A DNA stretch of 40,220 nucleotides from Micavibrio_B sp044238965 (GCA_044238965.1 JBIICJ010000006.1:1-40220); one strand, 5' to 3'. Positions 25,171 through 34,451 are shown, counted from the first letter of the stretch. Notes: generated by a model not told the origin, from the letters alone. Program-made: numbers and translations.

Positions 25171-26076
25171 TTATAGCACAAATGGATTGTAACGAAAATC
25201 CTCACGGATCAGATTTAAACGGAATTGACCAGATTGCACAAAACCCAACGATTCATAGGTTTTGATGGCAGACGGGTTGGCAGCAAAAAGCCCTGCCGTT
25301 TTCACAGATTCGCCCCGCGCCTGATTTTGCAACATGAACGCGCCAGCTAGTAAATATCGGGCATACCCCTTTCCACGATGTTCGGGTGGCGTGTAAACAG
25401 GGCCAATATGAAGATGTTTGGGAATAAATCCGCCTACGCCAGCAAATGACACAATTTCATCATTTGTTTCGAGCACAAATAATTCACCCTCATCTATTTT
25501 GCGCGTGATTTCGGCACGCACAGATTGCGTTAATTTATCACCTTTTTGTGCACCCAAAAAATTGATACTAAAATCGGCGCGCCATGCGCATAAAATATCA
25601 AAGTCTTTGGTTTTCGCGGGGCGTGTTTGTGCGGTTGGTGCATTTAAAAATTGTGCAGGCAAATCATCCATATTGAGGATATATAAATATTCCGTTTCGT
25701 CTTTGCGCGAGGCAGATATGGGCAAATTTAATGCACTGGCGATATAATCACCCTCAGGTTTCATGGTACATATAGCTTCGATTTGCCCGCCTCTTTGTAC
25801 AATAATGTCTTTTAACAAAGGGATGGTATATTGCAGATCAGGCACATGGGGCGCGCAGGCCAAAATTGTATTCATCCATGAAAAGGCAAGCACAGCCTTT
25901 AACTCTGCATCTTCAAAAACGCCTATATATTCAGCTGAAAATGTACCCCCATTATATTCCAAACCCACGCGCTCAGTATTTGAGCGCAGAAAGAATGCTT
26001 CTGCCGTATGTGGTTTTATAAATTCTTCGAAAATATAATAATCATTGTTTGTTAAAAATCGTGCTGTTTTTGCCAT
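25171..26076 (-). CDS. GNAT family N-acetyltransferase
   Basis: A 301-aa acetyltransferase. The C-terminal half is the GNAT domain: LFVLETNDEIVSFAGVGG, then HIGPVYTPPEHRGKGYARYLL, whose RGKGYA is the acetyl-CoA pyrophosphate-binding motif A, and NPSAIKTYESLGFVQSG as motif B. The N-terminal half is a second, degenerate GNAT-like region, a layout seen in FR47-type or tandem GNAT proteins. The acceptor substrate is unknown. It heads the minus-strand group with the secreted protein, and is divergent from the Smr gene. Confidence 0.85.
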   Translation of the reverse strand: MAKTARFLTNNDYYIFEEFIKPHTAEAFFLRSNTERVGLEYNGGTFSAEYIGVFEDAELKAVLAFSWMNTILACAPHVPDLQYTIPLLKDIIVQRGGQIEAICTMKPEGDYIASALNLPISASRKDETEYLYILNMDDLPAQFLNAPTAQTRPAKTKDFDILCAWRADFSINFLGAQKGDKLTQSVRAEITRKIDEGELFVLETNDEIVSFAGVGGFIPKHLHIGPVYTPPEHRGKGYARYLLAGAFMLQNQARGESVKTAGLFAANPSAIKTYESLGFVQSGQFRLNLIREDFRYNPFVL

Positions 26077-26139
26077 TCAAAATTGAAACATAATCGAAAA
26101 ATGATTGCAAAATATTTTTTAATCCCTTCATGATGAAGT

Positions 26140-26700
26140 ATGACCAAACACCCGCCGCATAATAAAGAATTAGATGAAAATGACCGCGCTTTATGGCGGG
26201 CGGTGACGCGTGATGTGAAACCATTTGCGGGCGCAAACATTTTAGATGAAACACCTGCACAACCCGCCATCACAAAACCATTAAAAGAACCAATAAAATC
26301 AGGTATAAATCAACCATCTTTATCGGCAAAAATATCATCCACACCGATCCCGCATAAAAGTTCATTTCAAACCGATAAACGCACCCATGAAAAATTCAAA
26401 GAAGGGCGTATGGAATTGGATGGTACGATTGACTTACATGGGCTCTCGGTGGCCGAGGCACATCTTGCATTTTTAAAATTTGTGCGCATGCATATCAGAC
26501 AACAATCACGTATGTTGTTGGTGATAACGGGTAAAGGGGAACGCGGCCGTACATTAGGTGAAATGGGCGCTATACGTGCGGCGTTGCCAACATGGATCAA
26601 TGACCCCGATATTGATCATTCAATTTTGAAATATGCCCCCGCCAGCGCCAAACATGGCGGCACAGGTGCATTTTATATTTTGTTACGGCGGACGCGATAA
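26140..26700 (+). CDS. Smr domain protein
   Basis: A 186-aa protein. The C-terminal Smr domain begins at GTIDLHGLSVAEAHLAFLKF and continues through LLVITGKGERG to LKYAPASAKHGGTGAFYILL. These are the DLHG and GKG marks of this nuclease-like fold, related to the MutS2 C-terminus. The N-terminal 90 residues are a low-complexity basic linker with ENDRALWRAVTRDVKPF at its start, as in alphaproteobacterial Smr proteins. It may act on branched or ribosome-associated nucleic acids; this is inferred from the family. Confidence 0.9.
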   Translation: MTKHPPHNKELDENDRALWRAVTRDVKPFAGANILDETPAQPAITKPLKEPIKSGINQPSLSAKISSTPIPHKSSFQTDKRTHEKFKEGRMELDGTIDLHGLSVAEAHLAFLKFVRMHIRQQSRMLLVITGKGERGRTLGEMGAIRAALPTWINDPDIDHSILKYAPASAKHGGTGAFYILLRRTR

Positions 26701-26727
26701 AGCTATTATCTTGATTTATTTAGACTT

Positions 26728-27660
26728 TTACTCGATTTTTTCAAATTCTAATCCAAATTCTCTTGATAATGTAGAACCCTTATAGATGTTTACATGAGGG
26801 TTAATTTGTCTTGCCAACGTAGTAGCCTGCAGGCAGTTATCATCTGTCATCCTGCAACCTAGAAAAACTGCAGTTAATTCATGCGCCTTATATTCTAGAT
26901 ACGAATATTTTTCACCTTTCTTTATTAAATAAGGGACACATAACCTGTATTCTTGCTCATATTGCCACTCAAGGCTTTTGGTGAAAACAATTCTATTGAG
27001 CAGGATTTCGATCGATTCATTTGGGGACATTAGAAAAGAGTGGTGAACAAATTCCTCAGCAGAATCGTAAAGGACGGGGCGACAATTTGAATAGCTTACT
27101 TTTTTTGATGCCAATAAAACAGAGTCGCTTTCCCTACATGGGGTAAATTCTATTACGGCACCTTTGTGATGATCCGCATAATGTGCCCACATTAAAAGAT
27201 TTTGTTTATCTATTGTTGTGCAAAAAACACCATCGGATTCAAATTGATCAGTAAAATTTTGGATAAGTTCTCTGTTTGAGTTTTCTAGGCTTTCAACATT
27301 ATAAATTTCTTGAATCGGTGTATTAAGAAATTGCTCACGAAACAATTTCCTCTTTTCGGGGCTTAATGCTTTGAGATGTGAACCTATTATTTTTAACAGC
27401 GGGTATCGGTTGGTACATACGTTCTGATTTGTAGAAATAAAATCATAGAGAGCTGGTAGAAAGTCTTTTAGAAATTCGGGTGTTTGTTTGGGGAGGGTTT
27501 CTTCGATGTTCGTATCAAATGGGTCGTTAAAGAGACTGGGCTTTGATAATTGGAATGATCTATTTTCTAAAGTCTTCTTTAAGCCTTCAAATCCTAAATA
27601 TTTATAGATTTTCTCAGGACACTCATAGTTGTCTGCTCGTTCCATTTGTTCCGAAGCCAT
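26728..27660 (-). CDS. DUF2971 domain protein
   Basis: A 310-aa protein of the DUF2971 family, recognised from IYKYLGFEGLKKTLENRSF with LFNDPFDTN at the N-terminus and the central NLLMWAHYADHHKGAVIEF. The function of the family is unknown; members are patchily distributed and often lie among mobile or defence genes. Base composition is AT-rich and arginine codons differ from the neighbouring mnmG, pointing to transfer. It interrupts the usual mnmE / mnmG / rsmG cluster. A second in-frame ATG five codons in is an alternative start. Confidence 0.85.
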   Translation of the reverse strand: MASEQMERADNYECPEKIYKYLGFEGLKKTLENRSFQLSKPSLFNDPFDTNIEETLPKQTPEFLKDFLPALYDFISTNQNVCTNRYPLLKIIGSHLKALSPEKRKLFREQFLNTPIQEIYNVESLENSNRELIQNFTDQFESDGVFCTTIDKQNLLMWAHYADHHKGAVIEFTPCRESDSVLLASKKVSYSNCRPVLYDSAEEFVHHSFLMSPNESIEILLNRIVFTKSLEWQYEQEYRLCVPYLIKKGEKYSYLEYKAHELTAVFLGCRMTDDNCLQATTLARQINPHVNIYKGSTLSREFGLEFEKIE

Positions 27661-27702
27661 GTTTCAGAATAACTTGTAATTAGTAAGCTGTGCTCATAAA
27701 CA

Positions 27703-27732
27703 TTGATTTTTATCCACAATTTCCTGTATACC
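27703..27732 (+). promoter_or_regulatory. mnmG promoter with embedded DnaA box
   Basis: TTGATT (27703-27708), 18 nt, then TATACC (27727-27732). Initiation would fall at or within 2 nt of the mnmG ATG (27740), so the mRNA may be leaderless. A perfect DnaA box TTATCCACA (27710-27718) lies in the spacer between -35 and -10. Confidence 0.5.
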
Positions 27733-27739
27733 CTAAACC

Positions 27740-29647
27740 ATGGAACAACAGGCATTTGATGTAATTGTGATTGGTGGTGGTCATGCGGGATGTGAAGCCG
27801 CGGCGTCATCGGCGCGTATGGGCGCACGCACGGCATTGATCACACAAAAAGCAGCAACCATTGGCGTCATGTCATGTAACCCCGCCATTGGTGGTTTGGG
27901 TAAGGGGCATTTGGTGCGGGAAATTGATGCGCTGGATGGTCTTATGGGGCGCGTGATTGATCGCGCGGGTATCCAATTCCGCGTGCTAAATGCATCAAAG
28001 GGCCCAGCGGTGCGCGGGCCACGGGCACAGGCCGACCGCAAATTATACCGCGAAGCCATGCAAGATATTCTAAATAATTATGAAAATCTAACCATTCTCG
28101 AAGGTTCTGTCGAAGATTTAATTATAAATGATAACAATATGTTATCTGGTGTTGTGCTCGGAAATGGTGACCGTATTTCCGCCCGCGCGGTTGTATTGAC
28201 CACAGGTACATTTTTACGCGGGGTTATCCACCAAGGCGAAACCCGCACCCCCGCGGGGCGTGTTGGCGAAGCTCCATCGATTGGACTGGCCGTTACACTT
28301 GAAAAATTAGGTTTACCGCTTTCGCGTCTGAAAACAGGTACGCCCGCGCGCCTTGATGGGCGCACAATTGATTGGAGTGTGTGCGAAGAGCAAAAGGGCG
28401 ACGATCCGCCACAACCATTTTCATTTATGACCGATAAGGTCACAGTGCCGCAAATTTCATGCTTCATGACCTATACTAACGAAAATACGCATCAGGCCAT
28501 CCGTGATAATATTCACCGCGCGCCGATGTATTCGGGGCAAATTCAATCACGCGGCCCGCGTTATTGCCCATCGATTGAGGATAAAATTATGCGCTTTGCC
28601 GACAAAGATCGGCATCAGATTTTCCTTGAACCCGAAGGTTTGGACGACCCCACAATTTACCCCAACGGTATTTCAACATCCCTGCCGACTGATGTGCAGG
28701 ACGCGTTGATCCGCTCTATCCCAGGTCTCGAAAATGCCAAGGTGTTTGAATATGGCTATGCAATTGAATATGATTTTTGTGACCCGCGCGACCTGACCCC
28801 GACCCTTGAATCGAAACGCCTGTCAGGGCTATTTCTCGCAGGGCAGATTAATGGCACCACAGGTTATGAAGAAGCGGGCGCGCAGGGCTTAATGGCGGGA
28901 GTAAATGCCGCCCTTTGTGCTGGTCATGACGGCGCTGATGATGATAAGCCGACATTTACTCTCGATCGTTCAGAGGCATATATCGGCGTTTTAATTGATG
29001 ATTTAATCACCCGCGGTGCGCCCGAACCATATCGTATGTTCACATCTCGCGCCGAATATCGTCTGCGCCTGCGCGCTGATAATGCCGACCAACGCCTAAC
29101 CAATCGCGGGCTTGAAATTGGGTGTGTCGGATCTGATCGCGCGCGTCATTGGGCAACCAAGGAAGCGAAATTCATCGAAGCGCGTGCCTTAACCACATCA
29201 TTGAAAATGACCCCTGTGGAGCTTGCCAAACGCGGTTTGACCATCAACCAAGATGGAATTTGGCGCTCGGCCTTTGACCTGTTGCGATACCCCAATTTCA
29301 CGTGGAATGACCTTACCCCCATCTGGCCTGAGCTATCCAATGTCGCCCCTGAGATTATTGAGCAGATCGAAATTGACGCGAGCTATGCGGGGTATTTGGA
29401 TCGCCAAGATGCGGATATTGTGGCGTTCAAAAAGGACGAAGCTTTATTACTCCCTGGTGATTTGGATTACCGCCAGATCGGGAGTTTATCGACCGAGGTA
29501 CGCCAGAAATTAGAGGAGGCACGCCCCACAACATTGGGCGCGGCCAGCCGTATCCCAGGGGTGACGCCCGCGTCAATCATCGCCCTGTTGCGCCATGTAA
29601 AGCGGGCAAATAACAATGCGCGGAAGACCGACACCAATGTCGCTTAA
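27740..29647 (+). CDS. mnmG: tRNA uridine-5-carboxymethylaminomethyl(34) synthesis enzyme MnmG
   Basis: FAD enzyme that partners with MnmE to modify U34 of certain tRNAs. At 635 aa it has the normal length. The N-terminal FAD-binding GGGHAGCEAAASSARMG is followed by PAIGGLGKGHLVREIDALDG. The GidA signature blocks GPRYCPSIEDK and NGTTGYEEAGAQGLMAG are intact, as is the C-terminal helical domain. No ribosome-binding site precedes the ATG (see the promoter). The last 11 nt overlap the rsmG start. In other bacteria gidA neighbours the replication origin. Confidence 0.98.
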   Translation: MEQQAFDVIVIGGGHAGCEAAASSARMGARTALITQKAATIGVMSCNPAIGGLGKGHLVREIDALDGLMGRVIDRAGIQFRVLNASKGPAVRGPRAQADRKLYREAMQDILNNYENLTILEGSVEDLIINDNNMLSGVVLGNGDRISARAVVLTTGTFLRGVIHQGETRTPAGRVGEAPSIGLAVTLEKLGLPLSRLKTGTPARLDGRTIDWSVCEEQKGDDPPQPFSFMTDKVTVPQISCFMTYTNENTHQAIRDNIHRAPMYSGQIQSRGPRYCPSIEDKIMRFADKDRHQIFLEPEGLDDPTIYPNGISTSLPTDVQDALIRSIPGLENAKVFEYGYAIEYDFCDPRDLTPTLESKRLSGLFLAGQINGTTGYEEAGAQGLMAGVNAALCAGHDGADDDKPTFTLDRSEAYIGVLIDDLITRGAPEPYRMFTSRAEYRLRLRADNADQRLTNRGLEIGCVGSDRARHWATKEAKFIEARALTTSLKMTPVELAKRGLTINQDGIWRSAFDLLRYPNFTWNDLTPIWPELSNVAPEIIEQIEIDASYAGYLDRQDADIVAFKKDEALLLPGDLDYRQIGSLSTEVRQKLEEARPTTLGAASRIPGVTPASIIALLRHVKRANNNARKTDTNVA

Positions 29648-30251
29648 TGATCTTTGGAATGACCTGCCCGATCCTTTGCGCCGTTCCTATGAAACCTATA
29701 TCACCCTTTTGACCAAATGGCAGAAATCGATTAATCTGGTCAGCCCATCTACCATATCTGATGCACGTGACCGACATATTTTGGATTCATATCAATTGGT
29801 TCAATATATACCATCTACGGTAAAAACCATTTATGATTTGGGGTCTGGCGCTGGGTTTCCTGCCATGGTGATTGCCGCCGCCCGCCCCGATATATCAGTC
29901 TCGTGTTTGGAAAGTGATGGGCGGAAATGCGAATTCCTGCGGACGATTTCACGGGAAATAAATATCCCCGTTACTATCCACATGGGGAGAATTGAATCAA
30001 ACCACGCCCTACCCCCGCCCGATATGATCACCGCCCGCGCGTTGGCGAGTGTAAAAATTTTGATCGAATGGGCACGTCCATGGTGGACACAAAACCCATC
30101 ACTGGAAATGCTATTACCCAAGGGCGAAAGCTGGGCGGATGAAGTATCAGAGGCGCGCGGCGCGTTTGATTTTACCATCGCCGATTACCCCAGTCTAACC
30201 GACCCACGGGCGCGGATTTTAAATATTTCGGACATTCGTCCAGTATCGTAA
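29637..30251 (+). CDS. rsmG: 16S rRNA (guanine527-N7)-methyltransferase RsmG
   Basis: SAM-dependent methyltransferase for G527 of 16S rRNA, 204 aa from ATG 29637. This start has GGAAG upstream and opens with the conserved SLNDLWNDLPDPLRRSYETY core; an ATG 7 codons earlier is possible. The SAM-binding motif I is DLGSGAGFPAMVIA. HILDSYQLVQYI and the later ITARALASVKILIEWARPWW region are typical. It overlaps mnmG by 11 nt and precedes parAB by 138 nt. Confidence 0.95.
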   Translation: MSLNDLWNDLPDPLRRSYETYITLLTKWQKSINLVSPSTISDARDRHILDSYQLVQYIPSTVKTIYDLGSGAGFPAMVIAAARPDISVSCLESDGRKCEFLRTISREINIPVTIHMGRIESNHALPPPDMITARALASVKILIEWARPWWTQNPSLEMLLPKGESWADEVSEARGAFDFTIADYPSLTDPRARILNISDIRPVS

Positions 30252-30266
30252 TCTTTACCAATTCAA

Positions 30267-30275
30267 TGTGGATAA
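30267..30275 (-). promoter_or_regulatory. Perfect DnaA box between rsmG and parA
   Basis: TGTGGATAA is the exact complement of the DnaA consensus TTATCCACA. It lies 15 nt after the rsmG stop in the 138-nt gap before parA, where the parAB promoter should be. Confidence 0.55.
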
Positions 30276-30389
30276 GTTTGAATCGGCCATGGTTTTTCGT
30301 GACTCTGATGCTTTGAATTTTTAAAATGCGAACCTCCATAAAATTTAGCCGTAAAGACCCATCGTGAATGGTCACAAAGGATATATCCT

Positions 30390-31274
30390 ATGAACCAAAA
30401 TAACCAACAACCATCAAACCAAGCCCCCGCTCCGAAAGCGGGCATTCCGCGTTTATTGTCGATCTGTAACCAAAAAGGCGGCGTTGGCAAAACAACCACC
30501 GCAGTCAATATGGCGACGGCTTTGGCGGCGGTTGGCAAACGCGTGTGCTTGATCGATCTTGACCCGCAAGGCAACGCCACCACGGGTTTGGGCGTAAAGC
30601 GTTCGGACATTAAACGCTCCGCCTATGATTTGTTATTTGATGAAGATTTAAACGCCGCCGATTTATGCATCGCGACCAAAGTTCCAGGCCTATATGTATT
30701 GCCATCATCCATCCATTTATCTGGCGCGGAAATTGAATTGGTCACAACAAAAAACCGTGAATATCGTCTGCGCGCGGCATTGCGCCGTCCATTGCCATTT
30801 GATTACGTGATTTTGGATTGCCCGCCATCATTATCACTCGTGACATTAAATGCGTTGGTCGCCGTTGATGCGGTGGTTGTGCCATTACAATGCGAATTTT
30901 ATGCACTCGAAGGTCTATCACATTTGGTGAAAACAATTGACCGCGTGAAAACACATTTTAACCCTGCGCTTGATATCCATGGTATCTTGCTCACCATGTA
31001 TGATCCGCGTAATCGTTTATCAGGCGCGGTTGCTGATGATGTGCGTGAATTCTTTGGTGATAAGGTTTATAAAACTGTTATCCCGCGCAATGTGCGTTTA
31101 TCTGAGGCGCCATCATATGGTTTGCCTGCGATTGTGTACGATATGAAATGCGTGGGCGCACAGGCTTATATCGCGCTTGCCAGCGAAATTATCAAACGCG
31201 AACGGAATATCGCGAACGAAGCCGCCAACGAACAAATTATGAATAATAAACAAGACGAGAAAATTGCCTCATGA
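30390..31274 (+). CDS. parA: Chromosome partitioning ATPase ParA
   Basis: Walker-type ATPase that moves the origin region by cycling on and off the nucleoid, driven by ParB. It is 294 aa. The deviant Walker A KGGVGKTT is at residues 29-36, DLDPQGNATTGLG is the Walker A'/switch region, and DYVILDCPPSLSLVTLNAL the Walker B region. An N-terminal Asn/Gln/Pro-rich extension of about 20 aa precedes the domain. The ATGA overlap with parB couples their translation. The pair is in the chromosomal (gidAB-linked) form rather than a plasmid form. Confidence 0.97.
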   Translation: MNQNNQQPSNQAPAPKAGIPRLLSICNQKGGVGKTTTAVNMATALAAVGKRVCLIDLDPQGNATTGLGVKRSDIKRSAYDLLFDEDLNAADLCIATKVPGLYVLPSSIHLSGAEIELVTTKNREYRLRAALRRPLPFDYVILDCPPSLSLVTLNALVAVDAVVVPLQCEFYALEGLSHLVKTIDRVKTHFNPALDIHGILLTMYDPRNRLSGAVADDVREFFGDKVYKTVIPRNVRLSEAPSYGLPAIVYDMKCVGAQAYIALASEIIKRERNIANEAANEQIMNNKQDEKIAS

Positions 31275-32278
31275 CTCCAGCAGATGATAAAAAACGCGGC
31301 CTTGGTCGCGGCTTAAACGCGTTATTTGGTGACGATGAAGTATCCAACACTTTGGGCGCAGATATTACGCCCCAAATTGCACAGAATTCCGCACAAAATA
31401 TCGCGCCTGTGGCGCCTGCGGGCGCGGGCGAAAATTCTGGGCGGCGTATGATTGGCGTTGCGCAAATTTCACCTGGCACATATCAACCGCGTCATATTTT
31501 CCGCGAAGATAGTTTAAAAGAACTGGCGGCATCTATTCGCGTTCATGGATTAATCCAACCAATTTTGGTGCGTCCAAAACCAGATGATCCGACGGCGTAT
31601 GAAATCGTTGCGGGTGAACGCAGATGGCGCGCGGCACAAATGGCGATGTTGCATGAAGTGCCTGTCATTATTCGTGATTTGGATGATGATGTTACGCTCG
31701 AAATTGGATTGATTGAAAACTTACAACGCGAAGATTTAAACCCGATGGATGAATCGCGCGCGCTCAAACAATTGGGTGATGAGTTTGCTTATTCGAATGA
31801 TGAAATTGCGACAAAAATCGGCAAATCAAAATCATATGTCGCCAATATGTTGCGCCTTGCAGAATTGCATCCCGAAGTTGCGAATTTAGTCGAAGAAGGT
31901 AAATTAGGCGCGGGTCATGCGCGATCATTATTGACATTACCAGTGACCGCACAATTAGAGCTTGCGCAAAAAATTGCGACCCAAGGTTTAAGCGTACGCC
32001 AAGCCGAAAAATTAGCGGCGCAAGCCAAAGGCGCGCCGATCAAACACCGCGTTGATAAGATCGCAAGCAAAATCAACAAAGGCATTTCAGATAAAGATGT
32101 GAATACGGCGGCATTGGAACGTGAAATTTCAAATGTCTTGGGTATGGCGGTCACAATTGATATGATCAACGCGCAAGAAGGTCGTTTGGGCGTGACGTTT
32201 AAAACACTCGATCAATTGGATGATGTGTTGCAACGTTTATCGCATACGCCCAATCGTTTAACTCCACGGGCATTATAA
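31271..32278 (+). CDS. parB: Chromosome partitioning protein ParB
   Basis: CTP-dependent DNA clamp that loads at parS and spreads, 335 aa. The N-terminal linker is followed by the ParB/Srx domain with IRVHGLIQPILVRP, then the CTP-binding VAGERRWRAAQMA. The helix-turn-helix that reads parS is at about TKIGKSKSYVANMLRL, and a C-terminal dimerisation domain completes it. The extreme N-terminus KKRGLGRGLNALFGD is the ParA-stimulating peptide. A candidate parS lies at 38168, about 6 kb away. Confidence 0.97.
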   Translation: MTPADDKKRGLGRGLNALFGDDEVSNTLGADITPQIAQNSAQNIAPVAPAGAGENSGRRMIGVAQISPGTYQPRHIFREDSLKELAASIRVHGLIQPILVRPKPDDPTAYEIVAGERRWRAAQMAMLHEVPVIIRDLDDDVTLEIGLIENLQREDLNPMDESRALKQLGDEFAYSNDEIATKIGKSKSYVANMLRLAELHPEVANLVEEGKLGAGHARSLLTLPVTAQLELAQKIATQGLSVRQAEKLAAQAKGAPIKHRVDKIASKINKGISDKDVNTAALEREISNVLGMAVTIDMINAQEGRLGVTFKTLDQLDDVLQRLSHTPNRLTPRAL

Positions 32279-32281
32279 TCA

Positions 32282-32797
32282 ATGATATCACGTGTTTTAT
32301 CGTTTGTTTTTGTTGCGTTTATTCTGACATCATGTGGGTTTCGCCCGATGTATGGTGATGCCGCACAATCAAAAATGTCTGCGCAAAAAAATGGCGGGTA
32401 TGATGTTGCCATTTCTGTTATCCCTGATCAGACAGGGCAATATTTGCGCAATTTATTGATTGATCGTATGTATCAAAATGGATATCCGCAATCGCCGCGC
32501 TATCAATTAAATGTTGCGCCCATATCGGAACTGGAACAATCATTAGCCATTGCGAAATCGGCGGAATCAACGCGTTCACAATTGCGCCTGACCACACGGC
32601 TTGAGTTGATTGATAACGCCACGGGCGCGTCTGTATTATCGCGCGATGTAATGGCAATTTCGTCATATAATATTTTGGTCAGCGAATTTGCAACGCGCGT
32701 CACCGAAGAAAACGCCCGCACCAATGCCATTAATGATCTCGCCCGCCAAATTGAATTGCAATTAGGTTTATATTTTAATCGCGCGGGCGATAAATGA
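32282..32797 (+). CDS. lptE: LPS-assembly lipoprotein LptE
   Basis: Outer-membrane lipoprotein that plugs the LptD barrel during LPS insertion, 171 aa. It has a lipoprotein signal ending in LTSC (Cys18) followed by GFRPMYG, the usual alphaproteobacterial LptE start. Its strand pattern and SEFATRVTEENARTNAINDL support the call. It is 3 nt after parB and overlaps holA by 4 nt. In many relatives it follows leuS instead. Confidence 0.88.
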   Translation: MISRVLSFVFVAFILTSCGFRPMYGDAAQSKMSAQKNGGYDVAISVIPDQTGQYLRNLLIDRMYQNGYPQSPRYQLNVAPISELEQSLAIAKSAESTRSQLRLTTRLELIDNATGASVLSRDVMAISSYNILVSEFATRVTEENARTNAINDLARQIELQLGLYFNRAGDK

Positions 32798-33804
32798 AAT
32801 TACCACCTAAATCCATCAATGATTTCTTTAAACAACGCCCTGCTGAGGCGCGGGTTTTATTAATTTATGGGCCTGATACAGGGCTTGTGAAAGAACGCGC
32901 CACCGCGATGGCCAAATTATGGGCAGGCGATATCAATGATCCGTTTTCCGTTGCGGTCATGGTGGGCGATACGATTGACAATGACCCCGCCCGTTTATCA
33001 GACGAAGCTAACGCCCAATCATTGATGGGTGGTGATCGGTTAGTCTGGATCAAAGAGGCGGGAAACGGTATCACCCCACCGCTGAAGGATTATCTAAAAG
33101 GGTCGGTCAACGAGACGACCTTAATCATCATCGAAGGTGGTGATTTAAAGCCCAAAGATGCCTTGCGCAAATTGTGCGAAGATGCACCCCGCGCGGTGGC
33201 CATTCCCTGCTATGTGGAGGATGAGCGCGATATCGCGAACCTGATCCGCGCCGATTTAACGGGCGCGGGCTTTAAAATCGCCCCAGATGCCGTTCAATTT
33301 CTGGCGGGTGTCATCAAAGGTGATCGCGCCCGCGCGCGTATGGAGATCGAAAAATTGGCGCTATACGCGCATGGTAATGATAATATTACCCTTGAGGATG
33401 CCAAAGCTAGCACTGGCGATATGGGTTCGGCATCCTTGGATGATCTGGTTTATTCCATGACGGGTGGCAATCGGGTTCTGTGCCTGCAATCATTGGGGCG
33501 GTTATTGGCCGAAGATGTTGACCCGATTAAAATTTTGCGGTCGATGCAATATCATTTGCACCGTATGTTACAGGTGCGTGCGGCACTAGACGAAGGTGTA
33601 TCGATGGATCAAGCAATTGGCGCACTTCAACCCCCCTTATTTTTCAAACAGGCCGACCAATTCCGCGCCCATGTGATGCGTCACACACACAAAAATTTGC
33701 GCACAAATTTGTTGCGGCTTGGTGATTTGGAATCGCGCACAAAACAAACGGGCGCAAAGGTCGACACGTTGATCTCGCAATTTATCCTGAAAATCGCGGC
33801 ATAA
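32794..33804 (+). CDS. holA: DNA polymerase III subunit delta
   Basis: Clamp-loader subunit that opens the sliding clamp at the replication fork, 336 aa. Family marks are VLLIYGPDTGLVKERA at the N-terminus, LSDEANAQSLMGGDRLVWI, and PCYVEDERDIANLI in the degenerate AAA+ core, followed by the helical collar with LRSMQYHLHRMLQVR. The ATGA overlap with lptE gives tight coupling. It closes the mnmG-to-holA cluster; the next gene is convergent. Confidence 0.93.
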   Translation: MKLPPKSINDFFKQRPAEARVLLIYGPDTGLVKERATAMAKLWAGDINDPFSVAVMVGDTIDNDPARLSDEANAQSLMGGDRLVWIKEAGNGITPPLKDYLKGSVNETTLIIIEGGDLKPKDALRKLCEDAPRAVAIPCYVEDERDIANLIRADLTGAGFKIAPDAVQFLAGVIKGDRARARMEIEKLALYAHGNDNITLEDAKASTGDMGSASLDDLVYSMTGGNRVLCLQSLGRLLAEDVDPIKILRSMQYHLHRMLQVRAALDEGVSMDQAIGALQPPLFFKQADQFRAHVMRHTHKNLRTNLLRLGDLESRTKQTGAKVDTLISQFILKIAA

Positions 33805-33821
33805 TCTCATTTACGGCGCTT

Positions 33822-34451
33822 CTACGGCCCTAAGATATCATCCAAAACGGGCATATCTTCGATCAACATTTTGGCATCGGCAAATGTAATAGCACCATTT
33901 TTTGCCACATGAATATCGATTTCATATAACCCATCACTGAAAATCACTTGCGCTTTGGTGTGGTAATTACCGCCGACCGACCCTGTGGGGTCGATCGCAG
34001 CAATCATTTTGCCCAATGCCTTGCGTGCCGATGGTGATGGGTCATCGCGCCATGGAATATCGTCTAATGATTCAACCAACACCATGCGTCCCTCGGGCCC
34101 GCGCGTGAATGCCAAATAAAATTGAATATATTCGGTGATGGTTTTGTCATTTAAAGTTAACGGAACGGATTTGTTTAAATTCAAAATCGTTTGCGGCGAC
34201 CCATCTAAAATGGTGATATTTTGCGGGGTATCTGTGGCGTCGTTTTGCTGCACAATGACATACCGACGACGGGGCGGCATGGTTTGGTGGTCGGCCACAT
34301 CATAAAACCAATGATTGGGGTAAAACGCCAAGGGACGACGCATGATAATCGCGGTTGATGGGAATGGCGATCCGTCAAATAACGGATTAAACGCGCCCAA
34401 TGATTTTTCGGTATCGGCAGAATTTAATTTGGAATATTGATCTTGAAACAT
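33822..34451 (-). CDS. Hypothetical protein
   Basis: A 209-aa cytosolic protein I cannot assign. There is no signal peptide or membrane segment. Strand-rich segments (RRYVIVQQNDATDTPQNITI, YIQFYLAFTRGPEGRMVLV) alternate with short loops, and a conserved-looking ESLDDIPWRDDPSPSARKAL lies in the second half. It converges on holA with 17 nt between and is divergent from the polysaccharide-export genes by 144 nt. Codon use matches its neighbours. Confidence 0.6.
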   Translation of the reverse strand: MFQDQYSKLNSADTEKSLGAFNPLFDGSPFPSTAIIMRRPLAFYPNHWFYDVADHQTMPPRRRYVIVQQNDATDTPQNITILDGSPQTILNLNKSVPLTLNDKTITEYIQFYLAFTRGPEGRMVLVESLDDIPWRDDPSPSARKALGKMIAAIDPTGSVGGNYHTKAQVIFSDGLYEIDIHVAKNGAITFADAKMLIEDMPVLDDILGP

